From positions 130,510,671-130,574,670 of the forward strand of contig OY992540.1 in assembly GCA_963921195.1 (NCBI GenBank): a stretch of 64,000 bases of DNA. Reading direction: 5' to 3'. Positions within the stretch are counted from its first letter, which is position 1, and every line of letters starts with the position of its first letter. The stretch is from Pegoplata infirma. Its lineage: Eukaryota; Arthropoda; Insecta; Diptera; Anthomyiidae. Below are positions 1 through 11,099 of this stretch, one piece after another. Below the pieces are notes generated by a model, which worked only from the letters and a program-made list of their open reading frames with translations, made no database searches and was not told the DNA's origin. Made by a program: the position numbers and the translations under genes.

Positions 1-1140
1 AAATACACTTTTTTACACCCTTAAAATCGGAATTTCGAAAAAGTACTTTTTCAAAATTTTTCCCGTTGTTGGAACTAACATTTTAAAATTTTTTTGTAGG
101 ACCTTAATTTCCAAAAATTTAGAAAGTACCACAGTAAATTTTTTTACCACTTTTTACCCTTAGGAATCCGAATTTCCAGAAATTTTTGGGAATGTTTTTC
201 CGTTTGAGGATCCTACATTCCAATTTTCAAATTAATAGGATTTTTTGTTCAGAAAAAGTAAAAAGTACCAAAGTTCTCGCTTTTTATCCCCCTTAGAATC
301 GGTATTTCGAAAAAATACTTTTTCATAAATTTTTTTCATTGTTGGAAACAACAATGCAAATTTTAATTTTTTTTGTAGGACTTTAATTTAAAAAAATATA
401 AAAAGTACCAAAGTACAATTTTTTACACCTTTTTACCCTTAGGAATCCGAATTTCCAGAAAGTACTTTTTTTGGGAATGTTTTTCCGTTAGAGGATCCTA
501 CATTCCAATTTTCAAATTAATAGGATTTTTTTTTTCAGAAAAAATAGAAAGTACCAAAGTACTCGTTTTTTTACCCCCCTTAGAATCGGAATTTCGAAAA
601 AGAACGTTTTCAGAATTTTTTTCGTTGTTGGAACCACCATCAAAAAATATAAAAAGTTCCAAAGTACCATTTTTACCCCTTTTAACCCTTAGGAATCCGA
701 ATTTCCAGAAAGTTATTTTTTTGGGAATGTTTTTCCGTTAGAGGATCCTAAATTTCAAATTAAAAAATTAATAGGATTTTTTTTCAGAAAATATAAAAAG
801 TACCAAAGTACTCGTTTTTTTTACCCCCCTTAGAATCGGAATTTCGAAAAAGTACGTTTTTAGAATTATTTCCGTTGTTGGAACCACTATTGCAAATTTT
901 AATATTTTTGTAGGACCTTAATTTCAAAAAATATAAAAAGTACCAAAGTACCATTTTTTACCCCTTTTAACCCTTAGGACTCCGAATTTCCAGAAAGTTA
1001 TTTTTTTGGGAATTTTTTTCCGTTAGAGGATCCTAAATTTGAAATTTCAAATTAATTGAATTTTTTTCAGAAAAAATAAAACGTACCAAAGTACTCGCTT
1101 TTTCCCCTTATTCAACCCTTCGTTTTTACCCCTTAAAATC
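1..1140. repeat. Degenerate tandem repeat, unit about 250-290 bp
   Basis: Four and a fraction copies follow each other head to tail. Each carries the words 'agaatcggaatttcg', 'ttggaac', 'aggaccttaattt', 'aggaatccgaatttccag' and 'agaggatccta' in the same order. The 'aatcgg' landmark recurs near 25, 298, 585 and 835, with a decayed one near 1138. Unit length varies through small indels and poly-T changes, so this is an old array that enters from the left edge of the window. No reading frame runs through it. Confidence 0.8.
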
Positions 1141-1300
1141 AACATTTCCAAAAACCCAGCCTTAGCGGATATGTATTCCAGGAGGTGAAACTACAATCCA
1201 AATTTCAAGACTCTAGCTTCAGTGGTTTGGGCTGTGGGAAGATGCGTGATTAGTATGTCAGTCAGTCAGTCATCAGTCAGTCACGCAACTACTTTATATA
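1141..1300. other. Spacer with GTCA microsatellite
   Basis: The array fades into unique-looking sequence, followed by about six GTCA units at 1257-1283 just before the next element. No gene is visible. Confidence 0.5.
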
Positions 1301-2234
1301 CAGTGGGCGACAATACATTGGAAACTTTTTTAAAGTAGATGAAATTTGTTAAAGACAAAGTTAACAATACTAAACGTTATAATTATCAAACAAGTATTAT
1401 AAAAAAATGTTATGTAGGTAATTTATCAAGCTTTAATTTAAGCTTAATAGCGTCCAGATTGGGAAAATAATGAATGTGTTACGAGGGTCGATGTGGAAAA
1501 TGAAAAAATTTATAGGCATTTTTCAGAACATTTTTAAAAAATATTTCCGAGTCGATTTTTTCCAAGTTAAAACATTAGAAATTTAAAAAAAAGGTCCAAT
1601 AGTTTTTATTCAGTGATCAAATAATTTTTCCTACAACCCAAACAAACAGTGGAATTTTTTAAGTACAGTAGCAAAAATCCACATTTTTTGACCTCCAATT
1701 CTTTTGACCACCAATTTTTTGTTAACAAAGAGAAATTAAAATTATCTTAATATATCCTTAGCATATACTTAAGTGTACTAAAATTAATAAACAATAACAT
1801 CTTTTCTTTGTTTATAAAAAATTGGTGGTCAAAAGAATTGGAGGTCAAAAAATGTGGATTTTTGCCACTGTACTTAAAAAATTCCACTGTTTGTTTGGGT
1901 CGTTGGAAAAATTATTTGATCACTGAATAAAAACTATTGGACTTTTTTTTAAATTTCTAATGTTTTAACTTGGAAAAAATCGACTCGCAAATATTTTTTA
2001 AAAATGTTCTGAAAAATGTCTATAATTTTTTTCATTTTCCACATCGACCCTCGTATCACATTCATTATTTTCCCAATCTGGACGCTATTAAGCTTAAATT
2101 AAAGCTTGATAAATTACCTACATAATATTTTTTTATAATACTTGTTTGATAATTATAACGTTTAGTGTTGTTAACTTTGTCTTTAACAAATTTCATCTGC
2201 TATAAAAAAGTTTCCAATGTATTGTCGCCCACTG
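1301..2234. mobile_element. Foldback DNA element, TIR CAGTGGGCGAC, TA target site
   Basis: Almost the whole 934 bp is one palindrome. The left arm starts CAGTGGGCGACAATAC and the right arm ends with its complement, each flanked by TA (1299-1300 and 2235-2236). The symmetry centre is near 1765. A CAGT end with a TA target duplication is what Tc1/mariner elements show; this is established for the superfamily, while the assignment here is inference. There is no transposase frame, so it would be a non-autonomous foldback/MITE. Confidence 0.8.
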
Positions 2235-3892
2235 TATATAGATTTGATAAGAAAACTGAGTATTTAAAACTATATAAAATTCTAACAGTAATGATAAAAT
2301 TTTTATAAAATATGATTTAATTTTAAGAAAAATTTGGTCACTTGTTGTTTGTACAACCGAGTAAACATAGTTTTATGATGCAGGTGCGGATCCATTGCGA
2401 AAAATATATACAGTGGGCTATAATACATTGGAAACTTTTTTATAGTAGATGCAATTTGTTAAAGACAAAGTTAACAATCAGACGAGTATTATTTAATAAA
2501 AATGTTGTGTAGGTAATTTATAAAGCTCCAATTTAAGCTTAATGGCGTCCAGATTGAGTAAATATTAAATGTGCTACGAGGGTCGATCTGAAAAATGAAT
2601 TTATTTATAGACATTTTTCAGAAAATTTTTTAAAAATATTTCCATGTCGATTTTTTCCAAGTTCAAACATTAAAAATTTTAAAAAAGGTCCAATAGTTTT
2701 ATTTCAGTGATCAAATAATTTTTCCAACAACCCAAACAAGCAATGATATTTTTTAAGTACAGTAGAAAAAATCAACATTTTTTGACCTCCAATTCTTTTG
2801 ACCACCAATTTTTTTGTAAACAAAGAAAATATGTTATTGTAATGAAATATTAAAATAATTAAAGTTTTTCTTTGTTTACAAAAAATTGGTGGTCAAAATA
2901 ATTGGAGGTCACAAAATGTGGATTTTTTTTACTGCACTTAAAAATTTTCACTGTTTGTTTGCGTTGTTGGAAAAATTATTTGACTACTGCATAAAAACTA
3001 TTGGGCATTTTCTTAAATTTTTAATGTTTGAACTTGGAAAAAATCGACTTGTAATTGTTTTTAAAAAATGTTCTGAAAAATGTCTATAAATAATTTCATT
3101 TTCCAGATCGACCCTCGTAGCACATTTATTATTTACTCAATCTGGACGCTATTAAGCTTAAATTAAAGCTTTAAAAATTACCTTCATAAAATTTTTTATA
3201 ATAATACTCGTTTGATAATAATAAGGTTTAGTAGTGTTTACTAGGGTGGGTCGTTTTGCCACTTTTTTGTCGGATCGAAACGCTATACCCGGCAAAAGTT
3301 GTCTACCCAGATGGGTATTACAGATGTGAATTTTTTTGGAAATCGGTTGATATCTTCTGCTCTCAGAATGGGCTCAAAGTTTCGGAATTTCGGCTAAAAA
3401 TCCCAAAATGACAATTATTGAGGCTCGAAAAAACGGTTATTTTTTTTTGTAAAGATATGTTATTTTAAACGTAAACTCGGCTGTAGGCAAAATCGCCCAA
3501 AGAAAAATGGCCCAAAAAAGAAAACGAAAATTCGTCCAAAAATTTTTGATACAAATTTGGGTCATATTTCATATGATAAGTTACCCAACATTTTTGGGCA
3601 AATTTTCATAGTTTTTGGGCAAAATTTCGAAATTAAAAATTAGGTGATTTTTCATTACGAAAAATTACCCAAAAATTATGTATGAAAAATTGCCCAATTT
3701 TTTTTTGGTTTTATTTTTGTCAAAATCTTAAAATGTCAAAACTGAAATATGTTTGTTATAATAAATCGGTATAATATTATTTTTAGAAACAGTAAACGCA
3801 TATCGTGTTTTTTTTATAAATTATATATTAAACTAACCAAGAATAAGCTGAAGCAAAACCGTTCCGTTGTTGCTAACATGCAAAGGCTCTGG

Positions 3893-3962
3893 TGGGAATA
3901 GAACCCAAACCACTGCTCTTACATGCAGATTACCACGCTATATATTAATCCATGGCAGCGCA
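3893..3962 (-). other. tRNA-like patch (possible SINE or tRNA relic)
   Basis: On the minus strand, GGGTTCTATTCCC (3894-3906) resembles a B box with T-arm pairing. TAGCGTGGTAATCTGC (3925-3940) resembles an A box about 20 nt upstream of it. A full cloverleaf is not convincing, so this is called a tRNA-derived remnant inside the Mutator-like MITE. Confidence 0.35.
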
Positions 3963-4021
3963 GTAGAAAATCAAAAGTAATGAATTTAAAAAAAGCATGC
4001 AACTTCGATGAAAGCTCCACA

Positions 4022-4099
4022 GGCGAAAAATTTTACCAACAAATTTTAACAAAAAATCGCGCGATTTTTTGTTAAAATTTGTTGGTAAAAATTTTCGCC
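4022..4099. repeat. 78-bp near-perfect palindrome
   Basis: Arms beginning GGCGAAAAATTTTACCAAC and ending with the near-complement meet at a TCGCGCGA centre. It lies inside the 3479-4599 element and would form a long hairpin in single-stranded DNA. Confidence 0.8.
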
Positions 4100-4287
4100 G
4101 GCGGCGCTTCGATCGGTGCTAATTATAATTTTTTTTATTTCGTTAAAATTTTAGTTTCACACTTAAAACTTTTACATCAATTACTTATGAGTTTTACGGG
4201 CTGTATTCTCAAAACAACGACCTATAAAAATAAATAATAATAACCACGTAACCTATGGTCTTATCCCAAAAGTTTTTGTGTCTTTTC

Positions 4288-4366
4288 TTCTTCTGCGTAG
4301 CCGGCCTTCGGCCGGACTTAGGGATTACAAACTCCATGCCTTTGACCCACCCTCTCCGCAGAAGAA
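4288..4366. repeat. Hairpin within hairpin
   Basis: TTCTTCTGCG (4288-4297) pairs with CGCAGAAGAA (4357-4366). The loop starts with a tight GC hairpin, CCGGCC-TTC-GGCCGG (4301-4315). This is the most GC-rich piece of the surrounding kilobases. Function unknown. Confidence 0.6.
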
Positions 4367-5239
4367 AGCTTTTCTGTGTAGTATGTGTTTTGGAAAAAAT
4401 GTGTTAGAAATTTTTTTTTTTTTTTTTTATTTTGGGCCATTTTTCATTTCTTTTTTGGGCTTTTTTTCGTTAATTTTGGGCGAAGTTTCGTATTTTTCTT
4501 TTTGGGTAATTTTTCATATTTTTTGGGCGATTTTGCATTTGGGCGATTTTTCATAAAACTTTTTGGGCGATTTTTCTTTGGGCGATTTTGCCTACAGCCC
4601 GTAAACTCCATTTTAGGCATCAAAATGCAGTTTTAACCCCTCCCGGAGGTGCAGGGAATACCCCCGATATCCAAAGAGGATGTGAATTTCGGCTAAAAAT
4701 ACCCTAATTGATAATTATTGTGGTTTGAAAAAGTGACATAATTTTTGGGTACAAATATGTTATTTTAGACGTTAAATCCCTTTAAGGCATCAAAATGCAA
4801 TTTTAATCCCTTTCGGAAATCCCTCGATATCCAAAAGAGAAGTGAATTTCGGCTAAAAATACCCAAATTGACAATTATTGAGGTTCGAAAAGTGGCATTT
4901 TGTTTGTGTAAAGATGTGTTATTTGAAACGTCATCTCACATTTATGCCTTAAAAAGCAATTATTGACCCCCCTTTGGGGTCAAGGACCCCCGCCGGGATC
5001 GGAGAAAGATGGAAAATTGGGCATTTTTTAAACCTTTCAAAGCCATTTTTGGTTATATGGAACATTAATAATTTTATAGTTCTCGCCGAGACTCAACTCA
5101 AAGGCCGGGCTTGTCAAAATCGATAAGTGAGTATATGGGAGATATTTCATGCTAGATTTTTCTAAATGTATTTATATCTTTTAATTTTGTTTGGCTTATC
5201 ATAAAGTGTTTATATGGTAAATAAATCTATGTAGTGGAG

Positions 5240-6390
5240 TAAAGCGAATATTTTAAAAGTTGTATTTTCCATAGAGGTAGAATTCTTCGAAAATTAGAAG
5301 AATTAATAGGAAAATCCATGCAATGGGCAGGTTGCCTTTTGCATTTTATCGAAGTACCATTGCGAGTTCTCTTTAAGCATATCGACGGACAAACATCAGG
5401 TCCCAATTTTTACACAGGTTCTATTGGTTCAAAATTACCCGGATGTGAAAAACTTCCTGTGGTGTCATTTATAGCAATTAAATGTGATCTTCCTTATCAC
5501 AGTTCCGAAGAGCTTAAAAAACTCAGTAAGGACTTCAAATACTTGTATCTTTTAGCTAAAACTATTGATTTGGCAGAGTGCTCGGAGGTTCTTGCTTCCA
5601 TGATCCCTGGAAAATTGAACAAGGCTCGCAGGTTGACAACTGCAAAGCAAGGAACTCATAGAAATAGTTAATTTCATACCTAAAGTCTATGTGGTGATGC
5701 AACTTAGAATTAGTACACATCATTCCATTGCTGATGGTCCTCGTCATGTTTTTGAGACAATTTGTAGATCACGATATTGACCAAAGAAACACCAAACAGA
5801 GAAAATTCGTTTCTCGGTCGAACTAGCCGTATGTGGAATAAACTCCCCGCAAAAATCTTTTCAGTAGGCTATAATTTTGAAAAGTTCAAATTAAATGTCC
5901 ACAAACACTACTCCCTCTTTCCTTCTCCTCATAACCTATTTTCCTAATACCAACACAATGCATTGCATTAGTAGGGGCATCCCCTGAGTGTTGGCTCAAA
6001 GTAAAAAAAAAAAGGCTGTAGTTCAATCATCCATTCAAACCAATGCGTTCTTTGCACTGCCCGAAATCTGTCCCGCGATTATGACAGATTGTCGACCCGT
6101 TTTAAGGACGGTATCAAATAAATAACTTATTGAAAAACTTTCACTTACTGAAAACACAGTTTCCGTGCCATTCAGTTGTAGTCGAACGAACAGTAAAATT
6201 AGTATCTGAAGCAATCTCTAGAGTGTGCGATAGAAACGCAAGGGATGGCATAATAAAATCAGATTTAATTTCTAGACAAGCTCCAACAAAATTTAAATTC
6301 AAATCTCAATTTGTGACAATTTTTCCTGATATTGGGGGTAGGGAGGAATCGTTAAAAATAGCATTTCAAGGCATCTTTACACATATATAA
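5240..6390 (+). pseudogene. Decayed coding region of a mobile-element protein
   Basis: An open frame runs from about 5240 through an ATG at 5318 to a stop at 5671. It has non-random, protein-like content (QWAGCLLHF, PLRVLFKHIDG, CEKLPVVSF, AECSEVL). The similarity then moves to another frame near 5640-5760 (KVYVVMQLRI, DGPRHVFE), is cut by a LINE fragment, resumes at about 6037 (NAFFALPEI) and continues at 6130-6390 (PCHSVVVERTVKLVSEA). From memory this order matches an uncharacterised protein family repeated in arthropod and cnidarian genomes; that recall is untested. At least one frameshift plus the insertion make it non-functional. It lies centrally between the TIRs of the 3242-6917 element, so a transposase-associated role is inferred. 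No catalytic residues were assigned. Confidence 0.6.
5764..6011 (+). mobile_element. 3' end of a 5'-truncated non-LTR retrotransposon
   Basis: A frame ending at a TAA near 5947 contains GRTSRMWNKLP followed by a short basic/aromatic tail. This is the usual C-terminal signature of LINE ORF2 proteins (R-x-x-R-x-W-N-x-L-P). A roughly 60-bp 3' UTR with 'catcccctgagtgttggctc' and an 11-A tail follows. It interrupts the decayed coding region exactly between two conserved parts, so it is a later insertion. The target duplication was not resolved. Confidence 0.65.
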
Positions 6391-7090
6391 TGACACTTTA
6401 TCTGGACTTGAATTTTTTACAATTTTGGAAACTCGCCTACCACTTAGGATATCGGGGGTATTCCCTGGATTTTCGAAAGGGCTTAAAATTGCATATTGAT
6501 GCCTAAAAAGGATTTAACGTCTAAAATAACATATTTGTACCCAAAAATTATGTCACTTTTTCAAACCACAATAATTATCAATTAGTGTATTTTTAGCCGG
6601 AATTCACATCCTCTTTGGATATCGGGGGTATTCCCTGGACCTCCGGGAGGGGTTAAACTGCATTTTGATGACTAAAATGGAGTTTACGTTTAAAATAACA
6701 TATCTTTACAAAAAAAAAATAACCGCTTTTTCGAGCCTCAATAATTGTCATTTTGGGATTTTTAGCCGAAATTCCGAAACTTGGAGCCCATTCTGAGAGC
6801 AGAAGATATCAACCGATTTCCAAAAAAATTCACATCTGTAATACCCATCTGGGTAGACAACTTTTGCCGGGTATAGCGTTTCGATCCGACAAAAAAGTGG
6901 CAAAACGACCCACCCTAGTGTTTACTATGTCTTCAACAAATTGCATCTACTATAAAAAAGTTTACAATGTATTGTCGCCCACTGTATGCCACGATTCAGA
7001 AGCCTCTTAGTTACCTTTTGAAAGATAGCGTGTTCTTAACTCGTAAATCCGCGAAAAAATTTTGATTTTCTGCTTTATGACTCATCAGTA

Positions 7091-7957
7091 CACTCAAAAT
7101 AATACATTAGTAGATTTACTAATTTTTTTTTTCTAATGCTGCAAATTTTTAGTTGAGATTAGCATGTTAGCAAAAATATCTTGTAAACTTCATTTAGCGC
7201 ATTAGCAATTTTAAACAAAATTTGAACTAATTTTTTTTTGCTAAATTTAAAATTGAGTTGACCAAATTTTTACAAGCTTTTTTGCTAATATTAGCAAAAA
7301 TAAGTGGTAAATTTTTTTATTTTCAGAAAACTTAAAATGGCGCTATCTCGGAAACTAAGCCAGATAGAGCAAAATGGAGGCCATTTTTGGTGTTCGGGTT
7401 TTTCATAGCCGGTCCTCTTCACATGTGTGGACCCTAATGGGTCCTAACTTTGGATTCAAAAAAGTTAGTATTCCCGAAAATTTTAAAATGCTCATATCTC
7501 GGTAAATATTGCCGACACAACAAAAAATCCAAAAGCATTTTTGTAGCTCTCAACACGTAGAACAAGACCGCAATCAAAAGCTCTCCGAGTAATATTTTTG
7601 AAGTTATCGAGTTTTGTAATTCTCAAAACCCCGGTGGTCCCCTAAAATCACGTATCTCAAAAACTAAGCAAGGTAGAGCGAAACGGACACAAATTTTGGA
7701 TAAAAAATATGACGAGTTTTAAGGAACCCAACTAGGTTTAGGCCCACCGGGGTCTGGACCTATCGGGTTCGAACCCAAAGGGGTCCTCAAATGTGTATGA
7801 ACTAAGTTGAAATAAAAAAAATTCAGTTTACTAATTTTTTGCAAAACATTTTTGCTAACTTTACCAAAAAAATTGTGGGTTCAAAATCAGCAAATTTTCT
7901 TGTAGGTTTACAATCTTTTTTTGCTAACATTACAGTTTTTTTTTTTTTTTTTGAGTG
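7091..7957. mobile_element. TA-flanked CACTCAAAA element
   Basis: Starts CACTCAAAATAAT after TA (7089-7090) and ends TTTTTTTTGAGTG, followed by TG in place of the expected TA. The outer parts repeat self-complementary words built on 'ttagtagatttactaa'. The centre (7330-7800) is different: it has 'aatggcgctatctcggaaactaag' phrases and a GC-richer block 'gacctatcgggttcgaacc'. No coding frame. Confidence 0.65.
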
Positions 7958-8504
7958 TGGAAGACCTGAAGTTTGGCACAAATATGTCTTATGGTATTGG
8001 GCTGGTTAAGTTCGAACATGGGCAAAATCAGAACAGGGGGAAAAAAGTTCCCCTCTTAAGAACTAAACCAAGATCTGAAAAAACTCCATTTTTATAGGTT
8101 TTTTGTACTTTTGCTTAGCAAACAAAACATTTTATGTCAAAAGAAGTTCAAAGTAATGCAGTTGGATCCTGGAAGGTTCAAAAAGCTTTGTATAAAATAA
8201 GGAAATTTTTTTAGTATAATTTTCATGTTGGGGGAATTTTTTAGTATATTTTTTATATTGGGGGTCGCAAGAAATTTTAAATATTGAAAAGGGGTCCCGA
8301 AGCAAAAGTTAGTAGAAAGTCCTGCTATATTTAATAGAGTTTGTTAAAAAATGTTTTCTTTCTTTGGATTTTTTGATAGCATCACTTTTTTGAAGGTTTT
8401 TGAAACAATAAATATAATGGCGCAGTCTTTTTTTTTTTAAATCCCAACTCTTTTACGTGTTTAAAGCCCAGGGTTTGGACCCTATTTTTCTGCGGAGCAA
8501 AAAC
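7958..8504. other. Mini-me-like internal fragment and spacer
   Basis: The block 'gctggttaagttcgaacatgg...cagggggaaaaaagttcccc' at 8001-8080 matches the interior of the mini-me-like copies at 13889-14566 and 34412-35100. Its head and tail are missing. The remainder is AT-rich with no gene visible. Confidence 0.5.
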
Positions 8505-8512
8505 GTCGTAAC

Positions 8513-9192
8513 CAGAGCTTCGAAGGATTTCATTCCTAAATTCGATTTGGCATTCTGAAATTTAGTGATTGCATTCCCCAATCACATTTTAGCATATTGA
8601 ATGATTCAATTTAGACTCATTCGATTTATATAAATATCGAATGCATTCGATTTATTTTTGATTCGACTTTCAAAAATCGAATGCATTCGATTTTTTTTTT
8701 CATTCGACTTTTAAAAATCGAATGCATTCACTTGGGAACGCAATCGATTTACTTTTCATTCAATTTGAAAAATCGAATGGCTTATTCATTCATTGCATAA
8801 AAAATTTAAAAAAAAACTAACCAAGATCAACCAAAACGTAGCCAATTTTTTGTCCATAGTATCGACAATACTCTTCACACTTTTTGTCGTGTAGGCAGTT
8901 AATATGTGCATTTTTTAAATTTTCGAGGACACCAATTTTTTTGGATTCAAAATTAGAGCCCATTAGGGTCATCGTATGTAAAGAGAGTCGGCGATACTAT
9001 GGACCAAAACATGTCTCCGTTTTGGTCTATCTATTTAAAAAATCGATTGCATTCGCAGTGGAATGATAAATCGAATGATAATATTTTTCCATTCAATCGA
9101 ATGAATTCCAAGGACTGCATTCACTGACTATGAAAATTGAATAGATTTTTTTGAGAATTCAATTGAAAAGGATTTCATTCTTCGAAGCTCTG
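8513..9192. mobile_element. hAT-type MITE with ATTCGAT-rich arms
   Basis: Ends CAGAGCTTCGAAG and CTTCGAAGCTCTG are flanked by an 8-bp duplication with one mismatch, GTCGTAAC (8505-8512) and GTCATAAC (9193-9200). Both arms are filled with repeats of 'aaaatcgaatgcattcgatttt', so most of the 680 bp can fold. CAGAG fits YARNG. The small open frame at 8884-9066 is in the centre and looks meaningless. Confidence 0.8.
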
Positions 9193-9200
9193 GTCATAAC

Positions 9201-9943
9201 TTATTGCTTATTTTAATTTACCATTTGATTTTTTAACAAAATTTAGTGTTACGAAATTTTTCGCAAGCTTTCAGAAGTTTCCAAAAAGTTGCGATTTGTC
9301 GCGGAAAAATCGATGAATTTTAAAAGAAAAATTAAATTGGATGTTCCTTAACATGCATAATAAAAGCTGAGAAAAGCACAAAATCACAAAATCGGTTAAA
9401 AAATAATAAAGCTTTAACGTTTGATCTTTAGTAAAAGCTTAATGATTTGATCTTTTAGTAAAAGCTAAATTATTTTATCTTTTAGTAAATAAATCTTTGA
9501 AGCTTTATAACTTTTTAACGGATTGTGTAATTAGACCGGTTTTTTTTTTGTGACAAAAAAGTTTTTTTTTCGATTTTAAACGTGCGGGAAAATCTTTATT
9601 CCCCTAGGCCTAAAACTGTGGTAAAAATTTGAGATCAAAACTTTTTTTACACGGGATGTTAATGTTTTTCTTGATTTTATTTTTTTTTTGTTCATTTAAT
9701 CTTTTTTAAATACACTCACAGAGTAAATATTTTCTAATGTGTTTTTAAATTGTTTTCTTAAAATCAAACATAAGTAGCAAAAAAAAAATAACAACAAACT
9801 GAAAATGCTCATAAATGAAAGACAATGATGCCAACATAGTGATATATTTAATTTCTTTGGAGTTTAAGAAACGCTAAGATTTTTTTGATACTAATGCAGA
9901 GGAAAACAGTTTCAAAAAGTCTAATTTAGACTTAACCTAATCC
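9201..9943. other. Gene-free spacer with short repeats
   Basis: Three diverged units of about 33 bp ('aaagctttaac/tgatttgatctttagta') lie at 9405-9500. The block 9538-9605 ('gtgacaaaaaagtttttttt...aacgtgcggg') recurs at 36590-36652, so it is part of a dispersed repeat. Nothing coding is seen. Confidence 0.5.
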
Positions 9944-9951
9944 CAGATTAC

Positions 9952-10789
9952 TAGGGATGTGATTTCCATGCAAATGCATGTTTTTTTGTCGATATAGAGT
10001 AATTATCTTTCAGAATCAAGAAATGTGCGTTAAAATGACATCGGTTTGTTTTTGCATATTTTGAAGAAATTGCATATTTTGAAGAAATTGCATATTTTTG
10101 CATATTTTAGTTTTAATTGCATGTTTTTTTTTTGCATATTTCCAATTTTTAAGTGCATATTTTTGCACATTTTGGCATTTATTAGCAAAAACACAACTTA
10201 AAATTTATTTGTTTCAAAAACTATTTTAAATTTTTAAAATTTATTTTGGAAATAAGAAAAAATATTTTTTTCTTTAAATTTTTTTTTTATAGATTGTCTT
10301 AGTTTCAAAAATAATCCTGCTTACATAAAGTTTTAAAAGTAACTTTTAAGAATTGGCGTCATTTTTAGCTTTTTAAGAAGTTTTTCGAATGAAAACAAGA
10401 CAATTGCACACATTTTATTTTTTAGTACATCTTTTAAGGTTTTAATTGCATATTTAGTGCATATTTCCAACTTTTAAGTGCATATTTTTGGCATAAATTA
10501 GCAAAAACACAAATTAAAATTTATTTGTTTCAAAAACTATTTTATATTTTAAATATTTATTATGAAATTAAGAAAAAATATTTTTTTCTTCATAATTTTT
10601 TTATAGACTGTCTTAATTTCAAAATTAATCTTGCTTACATAAAGTTTAAAGTGTAACTTTTAAGACCCGGCGTATTTTTTTTGCATTTTAAGAAGTTTTC
10701 GTATGAAAACAAGATTTTTATTGCACACATTTTATTTTTTAGTGCATATTTTAAGGTTTTTTAGTGCATATTTTAAGATCTCATCCCTA
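9952..10789. mobile_element. TAGGGATG hAT-type MITE with internal 300-bp duplication
   Basis: Ends TAGGGATGTGATTTCCATGC and a right end finishing TCTCATCCCTA. The flanks share GATTAC in the correct 8-bp positions (CAGATTAC and ATGATTAC, 6 of 8). The interior holds two diverged tandem copies of a roughly 300-bp block (about 10137-10435 and 10437-10760) rich in 'tgcatattt'. A second copy of the family lies at 18731-19058. Confidence 0.65.
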
Positions 10790-11099
10790 ATGATTACCCT
10801 ACACTTTACAATGGCCCAATTTTTTTTTGAATTATTCAACTGTATTCGGTTGTGACAACCGAATTTTGTCGTTGCTTCAAATGAAAGCTAGTAATTTTAA
10901 TCGTATTCAGTTGTGATTACTGATACTTAATTGTAATAGTTAATTGTGACGACTTCACTTAATTTCTGTTGGAAATTAGTAGAGCCATATTAAGGTATGG
11001 CGGGGCCCTCACACAAGAATTTGGGGGCCCCTGGAAAGTTAAAAATCGCATGACAAGAAAAAAAGATTTTTCGTTTCTGTTTTAATAAGGAATAAAAAA

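Larger units (their letters stand above)
3479..4599. mobile_element. Mutator-like MITE with 9-bp target duplication
   Basis: The ends are GGCTGTAGGCAAAATCGCCC and its complement. The flanks carry a perfect 9-bp duplication CGTAAACTC (3470-3478 and 4600-4608). A 9-bp duplication and a G-rich start are usual for MULEs; the class is inferred from these alone. The interior is dominated by 'tttttgggcgatttt' words, a long palindrome and a tRNA-like patch. Phe-rich open frames at 4278-4636 come from its poly-T tracts and are not genes. Confidence 0.7.
3242..6917. mobile_element. hAT-type element with decayed coding core, nested in a foldback
   Basis: The ends are TAGGGTGGGTCG and its complement CGACCCACCCTA, inside a perfect 8-bp duplication GTGTTTAC (3234-3241 and 6918-6925). 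The end fits the hAT rule YARNG, and the duplication fits the hAT preference nTnnnnAn. The inverted arms are long and built from about 160-bp subrepeats ('gaatttcggctaaaaat...tgacaattattg'); two or three units are seen in each arm. The core 5240-6390 holds broken coding sequence, so this may descend from an autonomous element. A Mutator-like insert and a LINE fragment interrupt it. Confidence 0.8.
2411..6984. mobile_element. Second CAGTGGGC foldback element, split by a nested insertion
   Basis: Same ends and arm sequence as the copy at 1301-2234, again between TA dinucleotides (2409-2410 and 6985-6986). The left half and most of the right half are contiguous to 3241. The last 60 bp of the right arm resume at 6926 after a 3.7 kb insertion. 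Without the insert it would be about 890 bp. Confidence 0.8.

Noticed and set aside
3893..3962. A functional tRNA gene
   Set aside because: Only A/B-box-like parts are visible; acceptor and anticodon stems do not form convincingly.
4278..4636. Two overlapping Phe-rich open frames
   Set aside because: They are produced by poly-T and 'tttttgggcgatttt' repeats inside the Mutator-like MITE; no protein character.
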